The notes: generated by a model not told the origin, from the sequence alone. Numbered from the stretch's first letter, positions 25,851 to 34,931 are shown. The stretch: 64,000 nt of DNA from UTCFX2 sp002050125 (GCA_027494035.1 JAOSJQ010000001.1:744001-808000), one strand, 5' to 3'. Numbers and translations: made by a program.

Positions 25851-28010
25851 TTAGATCAGGGTTGGATCCCCTTGTTTGAACCCGAACAACCGCAGCGCAT
25901 TGGCGACCACCAGCAGGGTCGTCCCCTCGTGTAACAGCACCGTCGCGCCAATGCCCAACGCGCCCGCCAGGCTCAGCCCGGCGAGAATCAATATCGACCC
26001 CAGCGAGACAACCAGGTTTTGCAGCGTAATCCGCTGAACGGCTTTCCCCAAACCGATCGCGAAGGGCAATTTGCGCAGATCCGGCGCCATTAGAGCCACG
26101 TCCGCCGCTTCCAGGGCGATGTCGTTCTGGGCGCTGCCCAGCGCGATCCCCACGGTTGCCTGCGCCAGCGCGGGCGCGTCATTGATCCCATCCCCCACCA
26201 TTCCCACCGATCCATAAGCCTGCACCAGTTCATTCACGCTTGCGAGCTTTTCTTCGGGCAGCAGCTCTGCCCGGTATTCGGATAACCCCACCTGAGCGGC
26301 AATCTCCGCCGCAGCCCGCCGGTTATCGCCCGAGAGCATCACAGTGTGATCGACCCCCAACGCTGGCAGCGCGCGCACCACCGCCGCGGCTTCGGGTCGC
26401 AGCGTATCCGTAATGGCGATCAGCCCGACCGCCCCCTCCGCGTCGCCCACCAGAACGACCGTCTTACCCTGCGCTTCAAGCTCTTGAATGCGCTGGCGCA
26501 GGCTTTCGGGCAACTTCAGCGATTGCTCCTCCCACAACGTCATCCCGCCGACCCAGACCACACGCCCGTCCTGCCTAGCGCGCATGCCGCGCCCGGTCAG
26601 ATTTTCCACCTCCGCCGCGGCGGTAGGTTTGAGACCCCGCTCAGCCGCTTCATCAATAATCGCCTGCGCCAGCGGATGGTTCGAGCGCCCCTCGACCGAT
26701 GCCGCCAGTTCCAGAATGTCCTCCTCCAACTGCCCCGGCAAAGCTACGACCTCGGTAACGTGCGGTTTGCCCAGGGTCAGCGTGCCGGTTTTATCAAAAG
26801 CCACGGCTTTCAACCCCCCAAGCTGCTCCAGATATGCGCCGCCTTTTACTAAGACCCCGTTTCGGGCTGCCTGTGCGATCCCAGACAAGATCGCCGATGG
26901 CGTCCCGAGCGCCAGAGCGCAGGGGGATGTTGCGACCAGGAAGGTCACCGCGGTGATAAAACCCGGTTTGAACGGCAGCCCCGCCAGCACCGGGTAAGCC
27001 AATAAAAATAAGAAAACAGCTAGAGCGATGGGGACAAATATGCGCGTGAACTGTTCGACCTTAAGTTGGATTGGCGACCGGCTCCCCTGAGCCTGTTCTA
27101 CCATCTTCAACACCCGCGCCAGCGTGCTGTCCTGCGCCAGCCGGGTAACCCGCACCTCAAGCGTCCCGTCCGCATTGAGAGAACCTGCAAATACCTTCGT
27201 CCCCGGCGATTTCTCGACCGGCAGAGATTCCCCGGTGATCGGGGATTCATCGACATAAGACTGTCCCAGCACTACTTCGCCATCCACGGGCAAACGCTCG
27301 CCCGCCCGAACGATAACCAGGTCTTCCAGGGTCAATTTTTCGACGGGCAAGAGGTCTTCGCGTCCATCCCGGCGCGCCAACGCCAGGCGCGGCGCCAGGC
27401 GAGCCAGGGCGCGCACCGCCTCGCGCGCCCGCCCCAGGGCGCGCTCTTGCAGGGCGTGCCCAAGCGAAAACAGAAACAACAATATCGCCCCTTCGGCAAA
27501 CTGACCCAGGCTGGCTGCTCCCAGTGCGGCTGCGAACATCAGTAAGTCGGTGTCGAACTGCCGGCTGCGCAGCGAATGCAGCACTTCCCGCCCGACCACG
27601 TACCCGGCTGGGAGATACGCCCCCACGTAGAACCAGGTCTCAGACCCGGGCGGCAGGAGGCGGCTTAGGCGTCCAGTCCAACCCAAAAACAGCAGCAACC
27701 CTGAAACCAGGCTGAGCAGAATCTCGGCATTCTCCCCGATCCAGCGCGCTAAACGACCCGGTTCGGGCTCGTAGCCCATCTGACGAACGCGTTTCTCGAT
27801 CAGGCGGCGGCTGACCTGCCGCCGATCGTATTCAACCTCCAGCGACCGGTCGTTGAAGTTTGCCTCGACATCGATCACCCCATCCATGCGTTTCAGCCGG
27901 TGCTCCAGCACAATTTCGCAGTCCGAGCAATCCATGCCTCCCAAGATCATCCGGGTCGTGTGTGTTCCAGTTTTTGGGGTCGGCGCATCCACCAAGTTCA
28001 TTTTCTTCAT
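25851..28010 (-). CDS. P1B-4-type heavy-metal translocating ATPase (SPC motif)
   Basis: 719 residues from ATG 28010; a TTG at 28034 would add eight. Exports (or in some cases moves) divalent metals across the membrane using ATP. Seen: one N-terminal heavy-metal-associated domain with GGMDCSDC, the transmembrane metal site TSPCALALGTPSA (SPC instead of the CPC of Cu and Zn/Cd pumps), phosphorylation site DKTGTLT, SNHPLA (the nucleotide-binding His-Pro motif), GDGINDAPAL hinge, and HEGTTLLVVANALRL in the last helix. SPC and HEGTT are signatures of the P1B-4 subgroup, associated with Co, Fe, Zn or Ni. An ArsR-family repressor gene lies 39 nt upstream on the same strand, whose metal site matches Zn/Co sensors. 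Confidence 0.93.
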   Translation of the reverse strand: MKKMNLVDAPTPKTGTHTTRMILGGMDCSDCEIVLEHRLKRMDGVIDVEANFNDRSLEVEYDRRQVSRRLIEKRVRQMGYEPEPGRLARWIGENAEILLSLVSGLLLFLGWTGRLSRLLPPGSETWFYVGAYLPAGYVVGREVLHSLRSRQFDTDLLMFAAALGAASLGQFAEGAILLFLFSLGHALQERALGRAREAVRALARLAPRLALARRDGREDLLPVEKLTLEDLVIVRAGERLPVDGEVVLGQSYVDESPITGESLPVEKSPGTKVFAGSLNADGTLEVRVTRLAQDSTLARVLKMVEQAQGSRSPIQLKVEQFTRIFVPIALAVFLFLLAYPVLAGLPFKPGFITAVTFLVATSPCALALGTPSAILSGIAQAARNGVLVKGGAYLEQLGGLKAVAFDKTGTLTLGKPHVTEVVALPGQLEEDILELAASVEGRSNHPLAQAIIDEAAERGLKPTAAAEVENLTGRGMRARQDGRVVWVGGMTLWEEQSLKLPESLRQRIQELEAQGKTVVLVGDAEGAVGLIAITDTLRPEAAAVVRALPALGVDHTVMLSGDNRRAAAEIAAQVGLSEYRAELLPEEKLASVNELVQAYGSVGMVGDGINDAPALAQATVGIALGSAQNDIALEAADVALMAPDLRKLPFAIGLGKAVQRITLQNLVVSLGSILILAGLSLAGALGIGATVLLHEGTTLLVVANALRLFGFKQGDPTLI

Positions 28011-28048
28011 AACGGTCTCATCGAATCCATTCAAGTGTAGAAGCTTTT

Positions 28049-28369
28049 TCAGCCGTGCAGCACATGCTCCAGGCTGCGCTGGAACAGGTCGGCAATGTGT
28101 TCGTCATCGAGCGAATAAAAAATCTGGCGCCCATCTCGGCGCGCTTTTACAATCCGCAATTGGCGCAGGTTGCGCAGGTGATGAGAAACCGCCGATTCGC
28201 TCAACCCTGCCATTTCTGCCAGCGCCCCCACATGCCGTTCAGCATCCCGCAAGCTGGCGATGATGCGAATCCGGCTGGGATCGCTCAAGGCGGAGAAGAT
28301 CTCCGCCACGCGCATCACGGTGCGGTCATCGAGTTGAACGTCGGAAGCGATCATCACTGGAGAATCCAT
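28049..28369 (-). CDS. ArsR/SmtB-family metal sensor, CzrA-like alpha5 site
   Basis: 106 residues. Winged-helix repressor released from DNA by metal. HTH: LAEMAGLSESAVSHHLRNLRQL; wing: VKARRDGRQIFYSL. The C-terminal helix carries D-x-H-x10-H-x2-H (DEH..., then EHVLH), exactly the CzrA Zn/Co alpha5 ligand pattern, and lacks the alpha3 CxC of cadmium/arsenic sensors. It lies directly upstream of the P1B-4 ATPase on the same strand, so it is the probable autoregulated repressor of that pump. A palindromic operator overlaps its transcription start. Confidence 0.92.
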   Translation of the reverse strand: MDSPVMIASDVQLDDRTVMRVAEIFSALSDPSRIRIIASLRDAERHVGALAEMAGLSESAVSHHLRNLRQLRIVKARRDGRQIFYSLDDEHIADLFQRSLEHVLHG

Positions 28370-28386
28370 TTTCTCGTTCCTATCTA

Positions 28387-28417
28387 TGAATATATGTTCA
28401 GCTATTCAGCTATTATA
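28387..28417 (-). promoter_or_regulatory. Promoter and operator of the CzrA-like regulator and metal ATPase
   Basis: Minus-strand TATAAT at 28417-28412 predicts a start near 28405. Just downstream, TGAATATATGTTCA (28387-28400) is a 14-bp near-palindrome (12 of 14), matching the TGAA-n6-TTCA type bound by SmtB/CzrA repressors. The -35 is poor. Confidence 0.6.
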
Positions 28418-28530
28418 ACATAAATCGCGGAAGAATTTTAAAAATGGACTAATGACAAAAATCACAAAGCCTGGTGATGTCCGTCATCTTATTGTTCAGA
28501 CCAGTGTGCGGTATATTCAGCATAATTTCG

Positions 28531-28554
28531 AATATGCATTTATGCGTATATAAT
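28531..28554 (+). promoter_or_regulatory. Promoter with internal operator for the second ArsR gene and sulfur operon
   Basis: TATAAT at 28549-28554 with an 8-2-8 inverted repeat, ATATGCAT (28532-28539) TT ATGCGTAT (28542-28549), immediately upstream and touching the -10. A repressor bound there would block RNA polymerase. It differs from the operator of the neighbouring CzrA-like gene, so the two ArsR proteins probably have separate sites. Confidence 0.6.
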
Positions 28555-28577
28555 GAAAAGCCTCCAAAAGGAAACCG

Positions 28578-28910
28578 ATGGAAAATCCCAATTTAGCAGA
28601 TGAAGTCAGCCGTCTGCACGCTGATATCTGTTCAGCATTGGCAGACCCTAACCGGATCATGCTGATCTACGCCCTCGCCGAAAAGCCCTGCAATGTGAAC
28701 GAACTGGCGGCTCAAGTCGGCATCAGCCAGCCAACCGCCTCGCGTCACCTCAAGATTCTGCGCGAGCGCGGCCTGGCTACGCCCCTGCGCCAGGGTGCGA
28801 ACGTCGAATATCGTTTGGCGGATAGGCGCATTGTGGATGCATTAGATTTGTTGCGCGCCATTCTGCGCGACCGCATCGCTTATCGCGCCAGCATCATGGA
28901 CAACGAATAA
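28578..28910 (+). CDS. ArsR-family transcriptional regulator, probably of the sulfur operon
   Basis: 110 residues; ATG at 28578 after AAAGGAAA. HTH NELAAQVGISQPTASRHLKILRERGLA and wing RQGANVEYRLAD are clear. The alpha5 metal ligands of the neighbouring CzrA-like protein are absent. Two cysteines, in ADICSALADP (Cys18) and KPCNVNEL (Cys38), are the only evident thiols. Related ArsR proteins such as BigR and SqrR sense reactive sulfur through a Cys pair, though their positions differ, so a thiol/sulfide-sensing role is inference from context. It heads the cytochrome, YeeE and Mo-oxidoreductase genes and has an operator in its own promoter. Confidence 0.88.
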   Translation: MENPNLADEVSRLHADICSALADPNRIMLIYALAEKPCNVNELAAQVGISQPTASRHLKILRERGLATPLRQGANVEYRLADRRIVDALDLLRAILRDRIAYRASIMDNE

Positions 28911-29564
28911 CGCTTTTTGAGCTTCATGAGGAGGCAAAATGCAGCATCCCAAATATTCATTTCTAGCGCCGCTCGGAGTCGGCATCCTGCTGCTGATCGG
29001 CATCGCGCTGCTCTGGCCGGCGCCCAGCGCGAGCGCCCAATGCGGCTCGCAGGCTTCGTCCTGTAAGAACTGCCATGAAACCCAGGGGCAGGATCCGGTC
29101 AACGACGACGGCACCGGCTGGCATCAGAGCCACGCCTTTGGCGACTTCTGCTATATCTGTCACGCCGGCAACAACCAGAGCATGGATAAAACCGAAGCGC
29201 ATACAGGCATGGTGGCGCCGCTCTCCGACGTTCAGGCTGCCTGCGCAAGCTGCCACCCGAATGACTTGATGGAGCGCGCCAACGTCTATGCAGCCGCGCT
29301 GGGCGTCCAGGTCGGCGCGGGCGGCGCGCCTGCGGCGCCGCCTTCAGACGGCGATACAGGCGGCGGAAACCCGGAGGGAAGCGCCGGCGGCTCTCCAGCC
29401 GAGCCAGCCGCCCCAGCCATGGTGGTCGATCCAGCTCAGGTAGTCGATTATAGCCAGCTCTATGACAAAACCGTGCTGGGAAAGACCACGCTCAACTGGG
29501 GCAACGTGATTCTATGGCTGATCATCCTGGGCGTGGTATTCGGCGGCGGGACGTTCGTCTATTA

Positions 29565-30438
29565 GACCTCTTGCAAAAGTCATGATTTTGCATGAAGTTC
29601 CAGATTGTAAATAGCAGCAATCAGATTGAAGCGTAAACTGAAGCGTTTACGTCGATTACGATAACGGTCACTCAAGATATGGAAGACCTTCAATCGTCCG
29701 ATAATATGTTCACAGAAGATGCGTTGGCCTGCCAGTTGTCGGTTAGCAGCTTTTTGCTCACGAGTGAGCGGATGGAGTTTGGATTTCTTAGCCGGTATCT
29801 GACTATTGGCATGCAGCTTGGTCAAACCCAGGTAGCCCGTATCAGCTAAACACCGAATGCCTTGAGCCATGCCAACAGAGCTCTCTTTGAACAAATGGAA
29901 ATCATGAGTGCTGCCATTGCCAAAGGCTGTGGCTATGATTTCCAGGGTACGTTGATTGACGATCACTTGAGCCTTCTGTGTATGTCGCTTCTTTTTGCCA
30001 CTGTAGTGTTGACGCTGCTTTTTTCGGACGCTCAATTGGCTGCTCTGTAGCATCCACAATGACCACCTCAATCACCGTATCACTGGGTTGGAGGGCCTTC
30101 TTGCCAGGTAATCGAAATTGACCCGAATTCATGAGTGCATCTTCGACTTTCTGGATTGTCCGACATACCGATGCTTCGCTGATACCATAGGCTTGTGCGA
30201 TATGAAATTGGGTCCGATATTCTCGCCAATACATCAAGGTCATCAGCAATTGGTCCGCTCGGCTCAATTTGGGCGGACGTCCAAAGTTGGGCATCTCCGC
30301 TTCCAATACCTTCACCATTAGAAGAAACGTTTGGTGCTCAACACCTGTCAACCGCTTGAAGTCTTGTTCGTCCCGTTCTTTGATCTCTTCGTATCTCATG
30401 TGCCTATTATGGCACAGTTTCCACTTATGCAAGAGGTC
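29565..30438 (-). mobile_element. IS5-family insertion sequence, about 874 bp
   Basis: Terminal inverted repeats GACCTCTTGCA at 29565 and its complement ending at 30438, extending to 16 bp with one mismatch. A TA flanks each end (29563-29564 and 30439-30440), giving a 2-bp target duplication; a 3-bp ATT reading with slightly longer ends is also possible. Size, ends and a transposase in two frames fit the IS427-like group of the IS5 family. It is inserted in the cytochrome gene on the opposite strand. Confidence 0.9.
29580..30399 (-). CDS. IS5-family DDE transposase, two frames joined by a -1 frameshift
   Basis: Frame A starts at ATG 30399 (MRYEEIKERDEQDF) with an N-terminal helical HTH region including AQAYGISEASVCRTIQKVE, and reaches the first catalytic Asp in VVIVDATEQPIERPKK. 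Frame B continues with KKQRQHYSGKKKRHT, then DTGYLGL (second Asp) and the C-terminal CEHIIGRLKVF (Glu). The frames overlap at an A6G tract (30024-30018 on the minus strand), a classic -1 slippage site; this is normal for the group and not a defect. The fused product has about 273 residues. A short palindrome GTGCC/GGCAC just upstream of the ATG could limit translation from outside transcripts. Confidence 0.88.
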
Positions 30439-30774
30439 TATTGGAACGAGCGCCGCCTGCGCGGTCTGCCGCTCTTCCCCGCCCGCGCCTCCGGCGATGA
30501 ACGTCCCGCCGCCGAAATTCCGCGGGTGGAAGGCTATTCGCCGGAGGTTGCGGCATTACTCCCCCAAATCGCCCGGCTGAACCCGATGGGGCTGCACGCA
30601 TTGGAAAAGATTCTCGAAAACCCCGATCAAGCCAACGAGATGCTGCGCAGCCTCTCGCACCTGGACCCGGAACTGATGCGCCGCATGCGCGCCCTGGATC
30701 GCGACGCGCGCAACCTGCTCATGGCTCTGGTTGGTAGTTGAATTTAAACCCGTAGATTTAACCAGGAGATCAGG

Positions 30775-31308
30775 ATGAACTGGATCAAAACCCAATTCCA
30801 AAAAGAGCTTTGGTCGCCCTACGCGGCGGGCGTGCTGCTTGGGATCGTCGGGGTGTTGGCGGTCTGGATCAGCGATAATCTGCTCGGCGCCTCGGGAGCG
30901 TTCGAAAATTTAGCTGGGATCATCGGCAAGGCAATCGCTCCGGCTCAGTTCAACATCATGTATTTTAATTTCATCATGCCCGCCGCGATCACCTGGGGGG
31001 TGATCTTGCTGATTGGGATATTTCTCGGCGGGCTGCTAGGCGCCCTCACCAGCCGAACCTGGAAGCTCAGCCTGAATAGCGACCCGCAGTGGCGGCGCAT
31101 CTTCGGTCCTCAGGTCTGGAAGCGCTGGGTGATCGCATTCCTGGGAGCGATCGTGCTCCAGTACGGCGCAGGGATTGCCGGCGGCTGCACCAGCGGTCTG
31201 GCAATCTCGGGAGGGATGCTGCTTGCGCCAGCAGCCTTTCTTTTCATCGCGGGCATGTTCGCTTCTGGAATTCTCACCACATTGCTGGTGTATCGCAAGA
31301 ACTATTAA
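30775..31308 (+). CDS. YeeE/YedE-family sulfur transport protein, first half
   Basis: 177 residues, ATG after AGGAG. Five or so membrane segments and the family signature GAGIAGGCTSGLAISGG, containing the conserved Cys that in YeeE is thought to relay thiosulfate across the membrane. YeeE/YedE proteins move thiosulfate or related sulfur compounds; some members accompany selenium metabolism. A classical YeeE (about 350 residues) carries two repeats, whereas here they are two adjacent genes, this one and 31333-31890. Lies in the ArsR-headed operon, 33 nt after the disrupted cytochrome. Confidence 0.88.
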   Translation: MNWIKTQFQKELWSPYAAGVLLGIVGVLAVWISDNLLGASGAFENLAGIIGKAIAPAQFNIMYFNFIMPAAITWGVILLIGIFLGGLLGALTSRTWKLSLNSDPQWRRIFGPQVWKRWVIAFLGAIVLQYGAGIAGGCTSGLAISGGMLLAPAAFLFIAGMFASGILTTLLVYRKNY

Positions 31309-31332
31309 TCAGGGGTTATTGAGGAGGCTGAT

Positions 31333-31890
31333 ATGACGGACTATATCCTGGCGTTGATCCTCGGCATCCTGTTCGGCTTCTCGCTCAACAAAGCCGGCTT
31401 GACGCGCTATTCTAAAATTGTCAACGTCTTTCGCTTCACCGACATGAGCGTGCTCAAGTTCATGATGACCGCCCTCATCGTCTCGATGACCGGACTGTAC
31501 ACCCTGCGCGGGCTGGGTCTACTCGCCTTCCCGCGCGTCCCGGAGACCTATATCGTCGGAAACCTGGTCGGCGGACTGATCTTCGGGATGGGCATGGCGC
31601 TCACCGGTTACTGACCGGGCACCTGCGCCGCCGGCGGCGGCGAAGGCAAGCTGGATTACTTGATCCCAGGCATGCTTGGGTTTCTAACGGGCGCGGCGCT
31701 TTTCGGGCTGACTTATCAACAGGTTTTTCCGCAAATTGAAAAGCTGGCTAAGGTTGGCAGCGTGGTCATCCCCGACCTGTGGAATCTGAGCCCCTATCTG
31801 ACCGTCCTGGCTTTTGGTCTGATCAGTCTGCTGCTCTTCTACTTGATCGATCGCGCCGGCATGCAGCGCAAGAAAAAACTTGAACCATGA
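31333..31890 (+). CDS. YeeE/YedE-family sulfur transport protein, second half; candidate selenoprotein (in-frame TGA)
   Basis: ATG at 31333 with GAGGAGG upstream. One frame to TGA 31888-31890 or adjacent stop, interrupted only by TGA at 31612-31614 (residue 94). The context is MGMALTGY-(94)-PGTCAAGGGEGK, where relatives have Cys in Y-C-P-G-T, the transport cysteine of the repeat. The 90 residues after the TGA include three further membrane segments and a natural basic end, RKKKLEP, so the downstream part is under coding constraint. A bSECIS-like hairpin immediately follows the TGA. Selenocysteine at a substrate-relaying thiol would give stronger nucleophilicity. Without recoding the product would be a 93-residue fragment. 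It pairs with the preceding half-transporter. Confidence 0.82.
31622..31646 (+). promoter_or_regulatory. Candidate bacterial SECIS hairpin of the YeeE-like gene
   Basis: CGCCGCC (31626-31632) pairs perfectly with GGCGGCG (31636-31642) around the loop GGC (31633-31635); after a G-A mismatch CCT/AGG adds three pairs. The loop starts 18 nt after the TGA and begins with G, the geometry of known bSECIS elements. The region is very GC-rich, so hairpins are easy to form by chance. Confidence 0.65.
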
Positions 31891-31935
31891 AAACGGTCAA
31901 TACGCTGACAACGAGGTAGATGAAAGGCATCCATT

Positions 31936-34108
31936 ATGCCGGAAAATTTGTTGACCAGGCGAGATTTCTTGAAGCTGGGCGGCGGTACTGCCGCAGCCGC
32001 CGCGGCGGCGCAGTTCATCCCGCCGCGCGCCACCCAGGCTGCCCGCATCATTGCCAGCCGAGACCCGCACGGAGACGGCTACGTTCCCACAACCTGCGAG
32101 ATGTGCGTCTGGCGCTGCGGTGTGCGCGCCCGCGTCTCTGAAGACCGGGTCGTTAAGCTGGAAGGCAACCCCGAGCATCCTCACTCGAAAGGCCGGCTGT
32201 GCGCCCGCGGCCAATCCGGGCTGATGAACACTTACGACCCAGATCGGGTGCTGACCCCGCTGGTGCGGGTTGGCAAGCGCGGCGAAGGCTTGTTTCGCAA
32301 GGCAAGCTGGGACGAAGCCCTGGATATCACCGCCAAAAACATGCTCAAAATCAAGGAAAAATATGGGCCCGAGGCGATGGTCTTCTCAACCACTCACTGC
32401 CTCTCGCAGACCCAGTTCGAAAATCTGCTTTACGGCTTCGGTTCCCCCAATTACGGCACACAGCGCAGCCTGTGCTTTAACGCCATGATCGTCGCCAACT
32501 CGATGACCTTTGGCATGGAAGAGCCCGCGCGCGATTACAGCCAAGTGCAGTACATCCTGCTCACCGGACGAAACCTGATGGAAGCCATTTCCACCTCCGA
32601 GACCTCCGACCTGACGGATGCGATTGCCCGCGGCGTTAAAGTCGTGTATCTCGATCCGCGCTTCACCAAGACCGCCTCGAAAGCGGCTGAGTGGTGCGCC
32701 ATCCGTCCGGGGAACCGACCTGGCTTTCCACCTCGCGCTGATCAACGTGATCATCAGTGAAGGGCGCTACAACCACGAGTTCGTCGCCAATTACACCGTC
32801 GGTTTCGAAAGCCTGGCAGAGGCGGTAACCGCCTACACGCCGGAATGGGCTGCGTCAATCACCGGCGTTGAGGCAGAGGTGATCCGGCGGGTGGCGCTCG
32901 AGTTCAGCGACGCTGGCCCGTATGCCCTCGCCCATAACGGCTGGCGCACCTCCAACTTCATCAACTCATTCGCCACCGAACGTGCGATAGCCATCCTGAA
33001 CACCCTGGTCGGTAATTGGGGCGTCACCATGTTCCCGGCTGCGGGCGAGGAAGGCGGCGCGCTCGGCAAACCGCCCCAGCCGCCGTATCCGCGCATTTCA
33101 GCGCTGCGTCTGGACGGCGTGCCGTGGAAATTCCCCTTTGTGCCGCTCAAGCTGGGCATTTTCCAGCAATTGCGCGACGGCATCCTGGAAGGGCAACCCT
33201 ATCAGGCGCGCGGCTGGTTTATTGCCCGCCAAAACCCAATCCTTTCGCTGCCCGACCGCCAGCGCTCGCTGGAAGCCTTCGGCAAGATGGATTTCATCGC
33301 CGTTATGGACATCTTTTTGAACGACTCCGCCTGGTTCGCCGACGTGGTCCTGCCGGAGGCGTCTTATCTGGAGCGCTACGACCCAGTGATCACAGTTGGC
33401 AACCGCATCTGGCTGCGCCAGCCGGTCATCGAACCGCAGGGCGACGTCAGGTCAGCCCTCTGGATCTACAAAGCGCTGGGTGAACGCCTGGGTCTGGGTG
33501 ATTATTTCCAATATGAGGATGAAGAAGACTATATCCGCCAGCAAATTGCTCCACTGGGGATTTCCTTCGAAGAGCTGAAATTGCGCGGCTATGCTGAAAT
33601 GCCCGAAAGCGAACCAGAAATCCACCGCTGGCCCACGCCGAGCGGCAAGATCGAAATCTATTCCTCAACTTTGGAGGCGGGCAAATTCGACCCGATCCCC
33701 AAATGGCAGGAGCCGCCCCAACCCAAACCGGGGATGTTCTATTTGCTCACCGGCAAAGTAGGTCAGCATACCCAGTTTGGAACGCAGAACAACCTGCTCC
33801 TGCACAAGTACGAAGATGTCCCGCGCCTCTGGATGAACCCCGTTGCAGCTCAGACACTGGGTCTCCAGGATTGGGATCTGGTCGAAGCGACCAGCGAAGT
33901 TGGGAGCGTCAAAGTCCAGCTAAAAATGACCGAAGCCATCCGCCCCGACTGCGTCTATATGGCTCCAGGTTACGGGCATCTCTCGAAGGGGTTGCGCACT
34001 GCTTATGGGGTGGGCGCCTCGAGTTCGGTCTTGCACGCGACCACCGTCGATCCCATCAGCGGCGGGCAGGCGTTGACTCAGACCTTCGTCTCCGTCAAGA
34101 AGGCTTGA
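31936..34108 (+). CDS. Molybdopterin oxidoreductase catalytic subunit (PsrA/PhsA-like), one frame break
   Basis: About 724 residues. Twin-arginine signal LTRRDFLKLGGGTAAAAA exports the folded enzyme. N-terminal [4Fe-4S] site CEMCVWRCG with a fourth Cys in GRLCARG; the bis-MGD Mo ligand is probably the Cys in GTQRSLCFNA, so this subunit is not a selenoprotein. C-terminal MGD-binding region includes YLLTGKVGQHTQFGTQNN. The frame breaks at GGGG 32709-32712: CAIRPG continues with TDLAFHLALINVI if one G is removed. With the FeS and cytochrome b genes it forms a PsrABC/PhsABC- or formate-dehydrogenase-N-like complex. Neighbouring sulfur genes favour a thiosulfate, polysulfide or sulfite substrate; formate cannot be excluded. 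Probably a sequence error rather than a dead gene. Confidence 0.87.
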
Positions 34109-34133
34109 GCGAGGACAGGAGAAAGCGTCATCT

Positions 34134-34931
34134 ATGGCTCACAAACCGCATTACGCATTCGTGATCGACGTCGCCCGCTGCATCGACTGCCGCGCCTGCC
34201 AGGTGGCGTGCAGCGTCGAAAATCAGGTCCCCTTGGAACACACCCGCATTTGGGTGCAAGACCTGGGCTTGTTGGGAGAGTTTCCAGCCTTGAAGCGCTC
34301 CTTTGTACCCTACAACTGTATGCACTGCGAAAAACCGCCCTGCACCGAGGTGTGTGTGGCTGCCGCCACCTACAAAGACCCGGCTACTGGTCTGGTTCTG
34401 GTGGATCAAGAGGCGTGCATCGGCTGTGGTTTCTGCGTGGATGCCTGCCCTTACAACGCGCGTTATTTGGATCAGCGCCGCGGCGTGGTCGATAAGTGCA
34501 ACGCCTGCCAGCAGCGTCTGGAACGAGGGCAGCAGCCCGCCTGCGTTGCTACCTGCCTCGGGGGTTCACGGTTGTTTGGCGACTTGAACGATCCTACCTC
34601 CGCTGCCGCGCAGGCGCTCAAAAACGCCAAATCCATCGTGCGGCTGGATTACGAAGTGAACGGACACGATACGGGTCCAAATATTTTCTATATTAATCTG
34701 CCGGAAGAAGCGGCGCAATCCGGATTCCTGTACATGCCCACCGATGATCGGCAACCGCTGGTCTCGCAGCCGGGCGAACTGCCGCGCGAGCCGCAGTACA
34801 GCCTGGCGGAGGTAGGCTGGAAGAAAGTCCTGGCGCCGCTGCTGTTCGCCGGAATTGGCGCCTCTTTCTTTGTGCAAGCGGTATTCTTTACCAAGCAGTT
34901 GATCGAAGGCGAGAAGGAATTCGAGGAATAA
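34134..34931 (+). CDS. Four-cluster ferredoxin-type beta subunit of the Mo-oxidoreductase
   Basis: 265 residues. Transfers electrons between the Mo subunit and the membrane subunit. Four [4Fe-4S] motifs: CIDCRACQVAC, CMHCEKPPCTEVC, CIGCGFCVDACPY and CNACQQRLERGQQPAC. A C-terminal membrane helix VLAPLLFAGIGASFFVQAVFF anchors it, as in FdnH/FdoH-type subunits and unlike soluble PsrB/DmsB. It starts 25 nt after the catalytic gene, with a GGAGAAAG ribosome site. Confidence 0.92.
   Translation: MAHKPHYAFVIDVARCIDCRACQVACSVENQVPLEHTRIWVQDLGLLGEFPALKRSFVPYNCMHCEKPPCTEVCVAAATYKDPATGLVLVDQEACIGCGFCVDACPYNARYLDQRRGVVDKCNACQQRLERGQQPACVATCLGGSRLFGDLNDPTSAAAQALKNAKSIVRLDYEVNGHDTGPNIFYINLPEEAAQSGFLYMPTDDRQPLVSQPGELPREPQYSLAEVGWKKVLAPLLFAGIGASFFVQAVFFTKQLIEGEKEFEE

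Larger units (their letters stand above)
28939..30741 (+). pseudogene. Membrane-anchored triheme cytochrome c, split by an IS element
   Basis: The 5' part (28939-29565) encodes a signal peptide or anchor, three c-type heme sites CKNCH, CYICH and CASCH, a Gly/Pro/Ala-rich linker and a C-terminal membrane segment WGNVILWLIILGVVFGGG. The frame then meets TAG inside the inserted element. The 3' part (from 30439) resumes in frame with WNERRLRGLPLFPA and a 100-residue cytoplasmic tail ending MALVGS. Joining across one TA copy restores a single protein of about 310 residues. The truncated product would still have all hemes and the membrane segment, so partial function is possible. It probably passed electrons between the membrane pool and the Mo-oxidoreductase. 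AGGAGGC precedes the ATG. Confidence 0.85.

Noticed and set aside
25375..31614. Genome-wide reassignment of TGA to an amino acid
   Set aside because: TGA ends many intact genes here (for example 468, 1470, 50622, 52017), so it is a normal stop; only the two Cys-position TGAs with hairpins look recoded.
31936..34108. Mo-oxidoreductase as a selenocysteine enzyme
   Set aside because: The Mo-ligand position reads Cys (GTQRSLC) and the frame problem is an indel in GGGG, not a TGA.
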